Of a DNA stretch of 64,000 nucleotides, positions 45,655 to 54,776 are shown piece by piece (the stretch's first letter is position 1; every line of letters starts with the position of its first letter). Source of the stretch: an uncultured Caproiciproducens sp. (GTDB lineage Bacteria > Bacillota > Clostridia > Oscillospirales > Acutalibacteraceae). The position numbers were made by a program, and so were the translations under genes. The stretch covers positions 1,006,661 through 1,070,660 of the forward strand of contig NZ_OY761810.1 in NCBI RefSeq assembly GCF_963664915.1. The letters run 5' to 3'. The notes beneath the pieces are model-generated. The model searched no databases. It was not told where the DNA came from and saw only the letters and a program-made list of their open reading frames with translations.

Positions 45655-47379
45655 ATGAAAATGAATAAAGAGAATAACGATAACCAGAAGATAACTCCGG
45701 ACACCGCGCAGGAACAAACGGAAGATCTTTCTCAGGAAGAGAACCCAGCGGTCTCGGCAGAGGAAAACAGCGAAAAATTAACGGACGAACTCCCGGGTGC
45801 GTCGGCGGAAGAGGAAACAGCCGACGGGGAAACCGAGGAAGAGCCGGACAACAGTGATGCCAAATTAAAGAAGAGCAGGAAACCCAAGGGTGAATCAAAA
45901 ATCAGAGAATACACAAAAAGCAGCAAATTTCGTCACGGCGGAATTTCCACCGCATTCACGGCGGGCTTTATTATTGTAATTGTTCTGATCAATATCATCG
46001 TCGGCGCATTGGGGGAACGGTATCCGTCCATGAATATTGACCTGACGAAGAACAGGGTCAATACGCTCTCTACACAGGCCGCTGAAATTGTCGCCAAGGT
46101 AAACATTCCGACGACCATCTATATCATGGCGACCGAAGCGCAGACAAAAGGCGACCAGTTATTGACGGATTACGGCATTAAATACAGTCAGGTCGGGGAA
46201 CTCGCCGCGAAAATCGCGGAGAAAAATTCCAATATTAAGGTGCAGTATATTGACCTTGATAAAAACCCGACCTTCGCAAGCACGTATAAAAACGACAATA
46301 TCGTCGCGGGAGACGTGCTGATTAAAACAGAAAAGCGCTACCGCGTACTCGCCTACACCGACCTGTTTAATGTGCAGTACGGTTCGGACGGCACTACCAC
46401 CGAAACGTATTCTATGGTGGACAGCGCGCTTGCGTCCGGCTTGAATTCCGTGATTTCCGACACGGTCGCGCTTGCCGCGTTTGACACGGGCCACGGGGAG
46501 CAGCTTGACGCGACGACGTACAAAAAACTGCTTGGTAACAACAGCATTGAGACAAAGGACTTCAATATACTGACGGACGCGATCCCGGAAAACACCCGTT
46601 TGGTTGTACTGGGATGCCCGGCTACCGATTACACTGACGCCGAGCTGACTAAGCTGGATGATTTTCTGAGCAGCACGACCATTTCGGGCGACCGCTCCCT
46701 GCTCGTCACCTTCCACCCCAACCAGCAGACCATGCCAAAGCTTTCCGCTTTTCTGAAGGAATGGGGCATCGAAGTGCCGCAGGCCGTCGTTGTGGAAAGC
46801 GACCAGAGCAAATATTATACCGATGACGCAAGCTATATCCTTTCCAATATGCAGTCCGCGCTGAGTCTGGGCGGGCAGTCCGACTACGGCTACTTTACGA
46901 CTCCGCAGTCCAACCCGATCAACCTTTTGTTTGAAACAAAGGGAACCAAAACAACGTACTCCCTGGCAAAATCCAACGAGACCTGCTATCTTGTCGACAA
47001 TAATACAAAAGAGAACGACACTCCCCAAAAGGCCGCGTACAACACGGCGGTACTTTCGCAGGATACGGTAAAATCGGGAGCGAAGGAATACAAGGCGAAT
47101 GTCATCGCGCTGGGAAGCACGACCATGTTCAATGCGGAAATTCTGGGTGCGAGCACCTTTGGAAACGCAAAATATATGGTTGACCTTTCCCGCTACGCGA
47201 CCGGAACCACAAATTCCGCCACCGCTATTACGGAAACCTCCGTACAGACGAATGTTTCCGATATCACACTGAGCACCGGTATGAGCACTCTGCTCGGCCT
47301 CGGGGTCTTTACACTGCTGATTCCTCTGCTCATTGCCATTGCCGGTATTTGTTTGTACAACAAGAGGAGGCACTTGTAA
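45655..47379 (+). CDS. GldG-like ABC-type transport protein (PF09822 type)
   Basis: 574 aa. An acidic N-terminal tail (about residues 1-85) is unusual; then one membrane helix (ISTAFTAGFIIVIVLINIIV), a large extracellular domain with LTKNRVNTLSTQAAEIVAKV and DTGHGEQLD, and a C-terminal membrane helix (LLGLGVFTLLIPLLIAIAGI). This is the layout of GldG-type partners of ABC-2 exporters. GGGGAGG precedes the start. Confidence 0.87.
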   Translation: MKMNKENNDNQKITPDTAQEQTEDLSQEENPAVSAEENSEKLTDELPGASAEEETADGETEEEPDNSDAKLKKSRKPKGESKIREYTKSSKFRHGGISTAFTAGFIIVIVLINIIVGALGERYPSMNIDLTKNRVNTLSTQAAEIVAKVNIPTTIYIMATEAQTKGDQLLTDYGIKYSQVGELAAKIAEKNSNIKVQYIDLDKNPTFASTYKNDNIVAGDVLIKTEKRYRVLAYTDLFNVQYGSDGTTTETYSMVDSALASGLNSVISDTVALAAFDTGHGEQLDATTYKKLLGNNSIETKDFNILTDAIPENTRLVVLGCPATDYTDAELTKLDDFLSSTTISGDRSLLVTFHPNQQTMPKLSAFLKEWGIEVPQAVVVESDQSKYYTDDASYILSNMQSALSLGGQSDYGYFTTPQSNPINLLFETKGTKTTYSLAKSNETCYLVDNNTKENDTPQKAAYNTAVLSQDTVKSGAKEYKANVIALGSTTMFNAEILGASTFGNAKYMVDLSRYATGTTNSATAITETSVQTNVSDITLSTGMSTLLGLGVFTLLIPLLIAIAGICLYNKRRHL

Positions 47380-47380
47380 G

Positions 47381-48826
47381 ATGAAGACCAGCACGAGAAA
47401 TTTGATTGTTGTTGCCGGCTGCATAGTGGTGCTGGGCGGCGTGGCCGCCATGCTACTGCTGACAGGAAATAAGGATGAAGCTTCTTCTTCCGAAACATCG
47501 GCGGCAACGATTGAGCTTGTATCCAAAACGAGCCAGGATATCGTTTCCATGTCTGTGAAAAATCAAAAGGGAAGCTACACGCTCATCCCCATTGAAAAAC
47601 CTGCTGCCAGCACCTCCTCGGCTGCTTCCGGTACGGCGGCGGATATCACCTATATGGTGAAGGAGCTCGGCGGTGTGCCGATCAACAACGCCGCCGCTTC
47701 ACAGGTTGTGCAGAACGGATTCAGCCTTGTTGCCACAAAGAATCTGGGCATGGTGGACAATCTGGACGAATTCGGACTGAAAAACCCACAGGCTACCGTA
47801 GAAGTTGCTTTTAAAGACGGCAGCAACTACAATTATAAGATCGGAAATGTCTCCGCGACAGACAGCAGCGCGTATTATATGTGCGGCGAAAATTCCGGAA
47901 ATGTGTATACCGTCAGCATTGACGGCGGGATTCTGGAAAACAAGAACTACTTCGTCAGCAAGGACATTATGGCGATTACCAGCAGCAGCGGCGAAAATGA
48001 CTTCACCAGCATTACTCTGAGCGGAACCAATTTTCCGCAGCCGGTTACTGTGACAAAAAACGGTTCGGCAAGCGTAATCACCACGCCGGTAAGCGCGCAG
48101 ACAGATGCCGCAAAGCTGAGCGCAATTGAAACAGCGCTTGCGACCCTGACCGCGGATTCCGTTGAGGCGGTTAACCCGGACGCCGCGGCGCTCAAGACCT
48201 ATGGGCTTGACAAACCGTCGGCAATCGCCGAGTTTACGGTGAATAAGGGAAGCTACAAATTGATGGTCGGCGCGAAAAAAGACGCCAGCTATTATGTAAA
48301 GCTCGACAAAGTGGATGCTGTTTATCTTGTCAAGGCGGAAGGCGTCGACGCTTGGGCAAATACAAATCCGTTTGCGCTTCGCAGCAAAAATCTTTTAACG
48401 CCGGATATCAGCACCGTAAAATCACTTTCGGTGGCGGCGGGCGGCACGGTTCAGACATTTACCGTTACCCGTACCAAGGATGAAACAAAATCCACTCAGG
48501 ACAAAATTCAGTATACCTATCAGGCAACGGGAACCGGGGATAAAAAACTGGATTATGAAAAAAATTATACCGATTATTACAATCAGGTCATCGGTGTGCA
48601 GCTTCTTGAAGCGGCGAATCAGAATCCGAGCGGAACACCGTATCTAAAACTCGAATATGCATATTTTGACAAGAGCGAAAAAGATACCGTCGCATTCTAC
48701 AGCAGCGGCGACCGGCTTTACACCGCGGTCGTGAACGGTTCGGTTTACGGAATTGTAACGCAGGACGATATCGAAAAAATAATCAGCGGCAGCAAATCAC
48801 TGCAAAACGGCGAAACAATTTCCTAA
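47381..48826 (+). CDS. DUF4340-type membrane-anchored protein
   Basis: 481 aa from ATG 47381, right after GGAGG; an earlier in-frame ATG overlaps the preceding gene. One N-terminal membrane helix (LIVVAGCIVVLGGVAAMLLL), then an extracellular region with two repeats of the DUF4340 pattern: NLDEFGLKNPQATVEVAFKD and LKTYGLDKPSAIAEFTVNKG. DUF4340 proteins regularly follow GldG-like genes. Its own terminator follows. Confidence 0.85.
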   Translation: MKTSTRNLIVVAGCIVVLGGVAAMLLLTGNKDEASSSETSAATIELVSKTSQDIVSMSVKNQKGSYTLIPIEKPAASTSSAASGTAADITYMVKELGGVPINNAAASQVVQNGFSLVATKNLGMVDNLDEFGLKNPQATVEVAFKDGSNYNYKIGNVSATDSSAYYMCGENSGNVYTVSIDGGILENKNYFVSKDIMAITSSSGENDFTSITLSGTNFPQPVTVTKNGSASVITTPVSAQTDAAKLSAIETALATLTADSVEAVNPDAAALKTYGLDKPSAIAEFTVNKGSYKLMVGAKKDASYYVKLDKVDAVYLVKAEGVDAWANTNPFALRSKNLLTPDISTVKSLSVAAGGTVQTFTVTRTKDETKSTQDKIQYTYQATGTGDKKLDYEKNYTDYYNQVIGVQLLEAANQNPSGTPYLKLEYAYFDKSEKDTVAFYSSGDRLYTAVVNGSVYGIVTQDDIEKIISGSKSLQNGETIS

Positions 48827-48834
48827 ATGTTTAT

Positions 48835-48875
48835 AAGCTTCAATTCCCGACTATGTGGGGATTGAAGCTTTTTTT
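48835..48875 (+). terminator. Terminator of the Gld-like operon
   Basis: AAGCTTCAATTCCC pairs with GGGGATTGAAGCTT (one G-T) and is followed by TTTTTG. Confidence 0.88.
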
Positions 48876-48994
48876 GCCAGAATGCATAGGAAATGAATGA
48901 TTTACTTTACAAAGTTTATGGGCTTTGAATTTGAACTACAGTGTTTTGAGTGGTATACTTAATACAATATGAACAATATATGAAGGAGGAAGCC

Positions 48995-49348
48995 ATGAAA
49001 TTATTGTTTTTTGTATTGAATAAGACAGAAAAACTTGACGCAATATTAACTGAGTTTGTGCGTCAGGACATTCATGGAGCCACCGTACTGGAAAGTATGG
49101 GAATGGCCAGGCTGTTAAGCCACAAGCATGACGAGGATGAAATCCCGTTTTTGGGGTCGCTCAGAACGTTTTTAAACCCTGAAAGAGAAAAGAATAATGT
49201 TATTTTTGCGGTCATTCAAGATAACCAGCTTCCGGTGGCCGTCAGTGCAATTGAATCTATTGTCGGAGACCTTTCTGTCAACAATACCGGCGTAGTTTTT
49301 AGTGTGCCAATTGATTTTGCGAAGGGGCTCTTTGAAATTGGAAAGTAA
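48995..49348 (+). CDS. PII-like (GlnB-superfamily) signalling protein
   Basis: 117 aa from ATG 48995 with AAGGAGGAAG upstream; an in-frame start at 48950 is rejected. The beta-alpha-beta pattern MKLLFFVLNKTEKLDAILTE, FVRQDIHGATVLESMGM, then NNVIFAVIQDNQLPVAVSAI resembles PII proteins. There is a short T-loop region with the charged HKHDEDEIP. The Tyr uridylylation site of GlnB is not evident. Its stop overlaps the antiporter start, implying regulation of that transporter (inference). Confidence 0.75.
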   Translation: MKLLFFVLNKTEKLDAILTEFVRQDIHGATVLESMGMARLLSHKHDEDEIPFLGSLRTFLNPEREKNNVIFAVIQDNQLPVAVSAIESIVGDLSVNNTGVVFSVPIDFAKGLFEIGK

Positions 49349-50531
49349 AATAATCATAGCAATTGCTGTAATCCTCTTTTCAGGAATCCTTTTTGGCAGA
49401 CTGGGAAAATTTATTAAACTTCCGAATGTTACCGGATATTTGGTTGCCGGGCTTTTATTGGGACCCTCGTTTTTTAATATTATTCCAGCCGATATGGTCG
49501 ATAATTTCGCTGTTATATCGGATATCGCATTAGGCTTTATTGCTTTTTCAGTCGGCAGCGAATTTAGTCTGGATTATTTTAGAAAAGTGGGACTTGCGCC
49601 TATTTTAATCGCAATTATGGAGTCGTTCGGCGGAATTATATTTGTAACCACCGCTTTAATCCTTTTTGGATTTGACGTAAAGCTCTCTATTATGCTGGGA
49701 GCGATCGCAGCGGCTACCGCACCTGCGCAAACCATCATGGTGATTAATCAATATAACGTCAAAGGTCCGCTGACTTCCATGCTCCTCAGCGTGGTTGCAC
49801 TTGATGACGCGGTGGCATTGATTGCATTCGGATTCGCGACTACTCTTGTCAATATGATGAATTCGAGTGTCCATGCCAATCTTTTATTATCCATATTAAG
49901 TCCGGTTTATGAAATCGCCATATCTGCTGTTCTGGGCGGAGTTGCAGCGATCCTAATGAAACTGATCTTTCGCTGGTTTAAAAAACAGTCGAATAGAATC
50001 TGTATTATTATAGCCTTTATTTTAGTAACATATTGGGCAGCGAATGCAATGAATGGTTCCCCATTACTGGCCTGTATGACCCTTGGCGCCGTGCTTGTCA
50101 ATATCTATGAGGATATTGACAGTGTCGTAAAGATTACAGAGGCTTTTTCCCCTCCGATTTTTATGATCTTCTTTGTCATTTCCGGGGCCGGGTTTAAAAT
50201 TTCTGCTCTCAGCGGGATAGGCGTCATTGGCCTGTTATACGTGGTTATGCGTATGATTGGGAAATGGGCCGGTGCCTGGTTCGGCGGAAAGATTACAAAG
50301 CAGGAAGAGAAAATCTGCAAGTATTTAGGGCCGACATTAATGCCGCAGGCGGGCGTTGCCTTGGGGCTGATTGTGGTTGCGGGGACAGCGGTTCCTGCTT
50401 ATGCGGCTCAAATTCGGGTAATTATCCTGTGCTCGACATTTATTTACTCGATTATAGGCCCTGTGGCGGCAAAGCTCGCACTGCAAAAATCCGGAGAACT
50501 GGTCATGCCAAGCAAACAGCAGGTAAAATAA
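49332..50531 (+). CDS. CPA2-family cation/proton antiporter
   Basis: 399 aa from a TTG start overlapping the PII-like gene (TTG 49332 or 49338, AAGGGG upstream). About 12 membrane helices. LGRLGKFIKLPNVTGYLVAG-LLLGPSFF opens it as in KefB/NapA-type exchangers; the core AAATAPAQTIMVINQ and VVALDDAVALIAFGF carries the DD pair typical of electrogenic Na+/H+ antiporters. No TrkA-N domain follows, so regulation may come from the PII-like protein. Confidence 0.9.
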   Translation: MKLESKIIIAIAVILFSGILFGRLGKFIKLPNVTGYLVAGLLLGPSFFNIIPADMVDNFAVISDIALGFIAFSVGSEFSLDYFRKVGLAPILIAIMESFGGIIFVTTALILFGFDVKLSIMLGAIAAATAPAQTIMVINQYNVKGPLTSMLLSVVALDDAVALIAFGFATTLVNMMNSSVHANLLLSILSPVYEIAISAVLGGVAAILMKLIFRWFKKQSNRICIIIAFILVTYWAANAMNGSPLLACMTLGAVLVNIYEDIDSVVKITEAFSPPIFMIFFVISGAGFKISALSGIGVIGLLYVVMRMIGKWAGAWFGGKITKQEEKICKYLGPTLMPQAGVALGLIVVAGTAVPAYAAQIRVIILCSTFIYSIIGPVAAKLALQKSGELVMPSKQQVK

Positions 50532-50556
50532 GTTCGGATAAAACATATAGTTTATA

Positions 50557-50592
50557 AATGGCGGCTGCATCCTTTGCAGCCGCCATTTTTGC
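50557..50592. terminator. Strong bidirectional terminator between antiporter and PilT gene
   Basis: AATGGCGGCTGCA (50557-50569) and TGCAGCCGCCATT (50575-50587) pair perfectly and TTTTTG follows on the plus strand; the minus strand has AAATGG-flanked T residues. It serves two convergent transcripts. Confidence 0.88.
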
Positions 50593-50634
50593 CTAATTTG
50601 TAATTTTGTCCTCGGGAACTTCAAATCCTATACA

Positions 50635-51714
50635 TTAGTTCAGCTTCTTCTTCAAAGTTTCAGGATTCGCCGCATAAATCAACGCGTTTTCTCTTGATAT
50701 TTTCCCTTCCATAAAGAGTCGGAAAAGATCCATATCCATGGCGACCATTCCCTCGCCCGCGCAGGAATAAATTGCGTTGTCGATCTGATGCACCTTGGAC
50801 TCGCGAATCAGATTGCGGATGGCAGGATTGACCAGCATGATTTCAAATGCGGGAACCAGAGTGCCGTCCAAAGCCGGAATCAGCTGCTGGGAGACCACCG
50901 CTTGAAGCACCATGGAAAGCTGTACCCGTATCTGCTGCTGCTGATTGGGCGGAAACACGTCGATGATGCGGTCGATGGTGTTGGCCGCGCCCACCGTGTG
51001 CAGGGTCGAAAGCACAAGCTGGCCGGTTTCAGCTGCGGTCATTGCGGTGGTAATCGTTTCGTAATCGCGCATTTCGCCCAGAAGAATGACGTTGGGCGCC
51101 TGCCGCAGGGCGGCGCGCAGCGCCTGAACATATCCCTTTGTGTCGTGCGCGACTTCACGCTGGCTCACAATGCTTTTATCATGCCGGTGAAGATATTCAA
51201 TTGGGTCTTCAATGGTAATGATATCGCTGTTGCGCGTACGGTTGATTTTGTCGATGATGCAGGCGAGCGTCGTAGATTTTCCGCTGCCGGCGGAGCCGGT
51301 AATCAGCACAAGGCCTTTTTTGCGCTGGTTCAGGTCGATGACCGTGTCCGGAATATGCAGCACCTTCGGGTCGGGCAGCCGGAAGACGACCACCCTCAGC
51401 ACAGCGGCCATGGAGCCGCGCTGCATGTAGGTGTTGCACCGAAAGCGGCACAGTCCTTCTATGGAAAAAGAAAAATCATCATCGCCGCTCTTCAAAAACG
51501 GCTGCATGTCTCTGCTATTGCTCAGCGAATAAATCTTTTCAATGCATTTCTTGGTATCTTCCGGTTTCAGCCGGTAAGAATCAAGTCCGCCGATCGCGAC
51601 CGGTTGAATCACGTCGCTTATTTTGAAGGAAAGAGGACAGCCCGATATGATAAAGATATCGGATACATTTTCTTCAACGGCCCTTTTTAATATTTCAATG
51701 ATGTCGAATTCCAT
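50635..51714 (-). CDS. PilT-type type IV pilus ATPase
   Basis: 359 aa secretion/retraction ATPase. Walker A ITGSAGSGKSTTLACI, Asp box DIITIEDPIEYLH, Walker B NVILLGEMRDYETI and His box LVLSTLHTVGAANTIDRIID; FPPNQQQQIRVQLSMVLQAV is the typical PilT C-terminal stretch. It is the last gene of the filament operon and the only ATPase there, so it may drive assembly as well as retraction. 18 bp after the preceding stop. Confidence 0.93.
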   Translation of the reverse strand: MEFDIIEILKRAVEENVSDIFIISGCPLSFKISDVIQPVAIGGLDSYRLKPEDTKKCIEKIYSLSNSRDMQPFLKSGDDDFSFSIEGLCRFRCNTYMQRGSMAAVLRVVVFRLPDPKVLHIPDTVIDLNQRKKGLVLITGSAGSGKSTTLACIIDKINRTRNSDIITIEDPIEYLHRHDKSIVSQREVAHDTKGYVQALRAALRQAPNVILLGEMRDYETITTAMTAAETGQLVLSTLHTVGAANTIDRIIDVFPPNQQQQIRVQLSMVLQAVVSQQLIPALDGTLVPAFEIMLVNPAIRNLIRESKVHQIDNAIYSCAGEGMVAMDMDLFRLFMEGKISRENALIYAANPETLKKKLN

Positions 51715-51732
51715 TTTATCTCTCCAATGCGC

Positions 51733-52350
51733 TTATTGGGCGCTGCTGCCCTGCCACAGCTCCAGTGTATCCCCGGAGCCGCTTTCAAGCGCTTGGGGCG
51801 TAAGCTTTTTGCTTGTAATCCGGTAGCGCTCCGCGTTTCCATAGGCGTTGACGGTCAGCCGGGTTTCAATTTGTCTGTCGCCGCCCGCATCGGCCAGAAA
51901 GATGACGCCGAGCGTTCCGGCATCTGAATTTTCTACCGTAACCCCATCAATACGGGTAATCAGCAACTCTGCAAAACTGCGGTAGCACGAAGCGCGCTTT
52001 TGCTCCACGGACGCGGTATTGTTTAAAACATCGATTACTGACTGTAACTTTCCACGACCTTTATACAAACTGTAATTTTTTAAGCCGGTAAGAGCCGTTC
52101 CGGACGCGGCTTGTTGAGCGTCTTCCTTTGCACTTACTAGTGCCATATCAATTTTTTGTAATTTTTCCTCGGCTGCGACGGTTCCGGTGTAATAACTTTC
52201 AACCGTTTCGGCGTTTTTGGTGGAAATCTTATTGTCCGCGTTTGCGGTGACATAGGAAAGAATGCCAAAGGTGGTAAGGCAAAGTACGACGAAAATCATT
52301 AAAATGGATGACGCGCCCACACCCAGATGAAAATCCCCTTTTCTTTTCAC
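51733..52350 (-). CDS. Pilin-like single-TM protein, 205 aa
   Basis: N-terminal membrane helix GVGASSILMIFVVLCLTTFG preceded by a short basic segment, then an alpha-helical stretch (NAETVESYYTGTVAAEEKLQ) and a beta-rich C-terminus. The layout is that of a minor pilin/PilX-like protein, but the leader lacks GFTLIE; a Gly at residue 10-12 could be the cleavage site. Fourth of four such proteins in the operon. Confidence 0.65.
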   Translation of the reverse strand: MKRKGDFHLGVGASSILMIFVVLCLTTFGILSYVTANADNKISTKNAETVESYYTGTVAAEEKLQKIDMALVSAKEDAQQAASGTALTGLKNYSLYKGRGKLQSVIDVLNNTASVEQKRASCYRSFAELLITRIDGVTVENSDAGTLGVIFLADAGGDRQIETRLTVNAYGNAERYRITSKKLTPQALESGSGDTLELWQGSSAQ

Positions 52351-52362
52351 GCGGACACCTCC

Positions 52363-52806
52363 TTAATCGCTGGGCAGATATTTTGAGGAACTCAGACTGT
52401 AAATGTCTTTTTGACTGCCGTTTTGGCGGCGGTAAACGTCAATGTCCGCACTGACCATGGTACCGCCGGCGGACGGAGTTTTTTTCAGTGTAACGCCCAT
52501 AACAAAACGAGGTTCGGATTTTGTCTGATTCCAATCCTTGTCGTAGCAAATCAAATATGTTTCATCATTTTTTAGCTGTGCGGTTTTCAGCGCCTGAGGC
52601 ACCTGGTCGGACGAAGTAAGGGACAAAACCTGCTCCGCAATATTTTCCGCCTGAATAACAGAGACGCTCAGGTCACTGCTCTGCTGGGCGCGGTTGTTGG
52701 CCGCTACAAATAACTGCAGGGTGACCGTAACGGAAATTGCGAAAAACAAGATAACCAAAATAATTTCTATAAAAAAACTGTTGACCTGAACCGATATCCG
52801 TTTCAT
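52363..52806 (-). CDS. Pilin-like single-TM protein, 147 aa
   Basis: N-terminal segment VNSFFIEIILVILFFAISVTV: if cut after Asn, Glu falls at position +5, exactly as in type IV pilins (F-x-x-x-E), though the usual Gly at -1 is Asn. Then an amphipathic helix and beta-rich domain (YLICYDKDWNQTKSEPRFVM, GVTLKKTPSAGGTMVSADID). The best pilin candidate of the four. Confidence 0.68.
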   Translation of the reverse strand: MKRISVQVNSFFIEIILVILFFAISVTVTLQLFVAANNRAQQSSDLSVSVIQAENIAEQVLSLTSSDQVPQALKTAQLKNDETYLICYDKDWNQTKSEPRFVMGVTLKKTPSAGGTMVSADIDVYRRQNGSQKDIYSLSSSKYLPSD

Positions 52807-52819
52807 TCCATCACCCGCT

Positions 52820-53284
52820 TTATGTAAGAGAAAGACTGAGCGAAAGGCTGCGGCTGTTTTGGCCGCTGACCGAAAGGCTCAGTTGATTTCCGCTTTTCTC
52901 CATTGTAAATGAGGACACCGGAGTGATTTTATCGCCGCTGCCCGCGCTGAATTCATTTTCAGCATTTGTAAAAAATTCCATCAGATAACCGTCGTGAAGG
53001 TAGATATACGTTCTATATTCTTTTCCGTTGAAATCAGATTGAATGACAAGCGTCTGCTGTTCGTTAATGGATTCAACGCTGACATCACGGCTGTCTGCGG
53101 CATGAACTTTATTGGAAACATAAGAGAGGGTTGCCCGTGTTTCATTGTTGCTGTCCATTTCGCGCACAATTTGACGGTAACCGTTTGCCCCGATCAGCAC
53201 CAAAAACAGGGAGCAGACCGCAAACAGGCAAAAAATCAACAGTACAAAAATGGTGTGGACGGAACGAAAATTCCTGCTATTCAT
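52820..53284 (-). CDS. DUF4860-like single-TM protein, 154 aa
   Basis: N-terminal membrane helix VHTIFVLLIFCLFAVCSLFL-VLIGANGYRQIVREM followed by TRATLSYVSNKVHAADS and QQTLVIQSDFNGKEYRTYIY, resembling DUF4860 proteins found in clostridial filament operons. No prepilin Glu5. Ends in a Ser/Leu repeat (SRSLSLSLSLT). 13 bp from the next gene. Confidence 0.7.
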   Translation of the reverse strand: MNSRNFRSVHTIFVLLIFCLFAVCSLFLVLIGANGYRQIVREMDSNNETRATLSYVSNKVHAADSRDVSVESINEQQTLVIQSDFNGKEYRTYIYLHDGYLMEFFTNAENEFSAGSGDKITPVSSFTMEKSGNQLSLSVSGQNSRSLSLSLSLT

Positions 53285-53300
53285 CGATTAACCCTCCTGC

Positions 53301-53627
53301 TTAAGAATTGCCGCCCTTTTCAAGGATTTCCACCGAAGGCATGATATTGCTCCCCGCCGTTTCATATTGAACAACGTATTTGCTGTAGTCAATTTCAATT
53401 CCGTAGTGGTCTTGAAGATATTTGATATCCGGGGGATAAGCTCCCTCGACCGCGTAGCAGTTTACAATCGCCTTCTGTATCGCCGCGCGCGTAACGCGCA
53501 GTTTTTCCGTACTGTTGGCGCGAAGAGCGTTGCTGAAGCCGAACCAGAATAGACACAGGACGGCGCAAAAGGCAAGGGTGGAAAGCAGAAGGTCCTTGTA
53601 GCCGAATTTCTTTTTATAAAGCCTCAA
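53301..53627 (-). CDS. Pilin-like single-TM protein, 108 aa
   Basis: N-terminal membrane helix LLLSTLAFCAVLCLFWFGFS after a basic start, then VTRAAIQKAIVNCYAVEGAY-PPDIKYLQDHYGIEID, a helix plus loop resembling the GspG-type pseudopilin start (xxAxxxYYxxxGxYPxxxxxL). No GFTLIE leader. Could be the major subunit. 30 bp after the PilC-like gene. Confidence 0.68.
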   Translation of the reverse strand: MRLYKKKFGYKDLLLSTLAFCAVLCLFWFGFSNALRANSTEKLRVTRAAIQKAIVNCYAVEGAYPPDIKYLQDHYGIEIDYSKYVVQYETAGSNIMPSVEILEKGGNS

Positions 53628-53657
53628 GCAATCATCCCCCCTTTAGTCTGTTGTTTT

Positions 53658-54728
53658 TCAGCCGATTGACGACATAATTCCCATGAGCGGGAGCATAACG
53701 GAAAGCAGAATCGCGCCAATAATGACCGACAGCGTCCCAACCATGGCAGGTTCAATGATGGAAACCGCCCGGCTGACCGACTCGTCCGCTTCATCGCTGA
53801 AAATATCCGCAAGATGGCGCATGACGGAATCCAGACTGCCGGTTTTTGCGCCGATGCGCACCATTCCCGAATAAATACCGGGGAAAATATCCGCCTCGCC
53901 AAGCGCCTGTGTAAAGGAGGAGCCCGTACTCATACGGTCGCGGCATTGTCCCACCTTTTCAATGACCGATTTATTGCTTAAGATTCCGGGAACCAGTTCC
54001 AGTGCCTGTTCCGTGTCGTAACCGCTGGAAAGAAGCATGGAAATCACCGAAGCGAAGCGCGCCAGCGCAACTTTGTTTGAAAGCTGCCGCGTCAACGGAA
54101 AATTGCTTAGCAGGTTAGAAATCCACCGGTACCCTTTTTCTGTTTTATAGAGGATGAGCGCGGTCAGAAGGAGAACGGAAAGAATGATAATCAGCACCAG
54201 CGCCCAGCTGCCGATGGTGGTGCCCGCGCGCATAATTGCGGAGGCTGTATCGGAAATATCGCTTCCCATGTCCAAAAATACGTCGTTAAAGATGGGCAGT
54301 ACTTTGATGACCAGTACGGAAACGACCGCGGCCATCATTAAAACCAGGATAAACGGATATAAAAGGGCGCTGCGGATGGAACTGCGAAGTTTGTCGTCCC
54401 GTTCGTAATAAAGGGAAAGGGCTTCCATCACATTGTCCAGATTTCCTGCTTTTTCACCGATATTGACCATGTTGACCATGTACTTCGGGAAAGCGCCGGT
54501 GCTGTTCAGCGCAAGGTAGAGCGAACCGTTCTGCTCCACCCCCGCGTGTATCCGGTGAATCAGTTCTCTGCCCTTTTCGTCCGCGATATTTTCACTGATT
54601 GTGCCGATGCCCTCCTGCAGGGGGATTCCCGCTCTTAAAAGGAGAACCACCTGTGAGCAGAAGAGGGAGACATCGCCCGAGGAAAGAGGTTTTGCTTTTC
54701 TTTGACTGACAGTCGGGTTTTGATCCAT
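53658..54728 (-). CDS. PilC/GspF-type inner-membrane platform protein
   Basis: 356 aa. Two GspF domains: the first LFCSQVVLLLRAGIPLQEGI to VNIGEKAGNLDNVMEALSLY, the second LARFASVISMLLSSGYDTEQ to RIGAKTGSLDSVMRHLADIF. Three membrane segments near residues 123-143, 172-194 and 328-350. It anchors the ATPase to the growing filament. Central gene of the operon. Confidence 0.92.
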   Translation of the reverse strand: MDQNPTVSQRKAKPLSSGDVSLFCSQVVLLLRAGIPLQEGIGTISENIADEKGRELIHRIHAGVEQNGSLYLALNSTGAFPKYMVNMVNIGEKAGNLDNVMEALSLYYERDDKLRSSIRSALLYPFILVLMMAAVVSVLVIKVLPIFNDVFLDMGSDISDTASAIMRAGTTIGSWALVLIIILSVLLLTALILYKTEKGYRWISNLLSNFPLTRQLSNKVALARFASVISMLLSSGYDTEQALELVPGILSNKSVIEKVGQCRDRMSTGSSFTQALGEADIFPGIYSGMVRIGAKTGSLDSVMRHLADIFSDEADESVSRAVSIIEPAMVGTLSVIIGAILLSVMLPLMGIMSSIG

Positions 54729-54776
54729 GGCTAATCCTCCAAACCGCCTGATACGGCTGTTTTTGTTCCGATGCTG

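Noticed and set aside
46159-47550. 463-codon frame antisense to the GldG-like gene
   Set aside because: The plus strand has an unambiguous ABC-system protein in operon context; the antisense frame lacks a ribosome site and domain motifs. GC-rich codon bias produces such long shadows.
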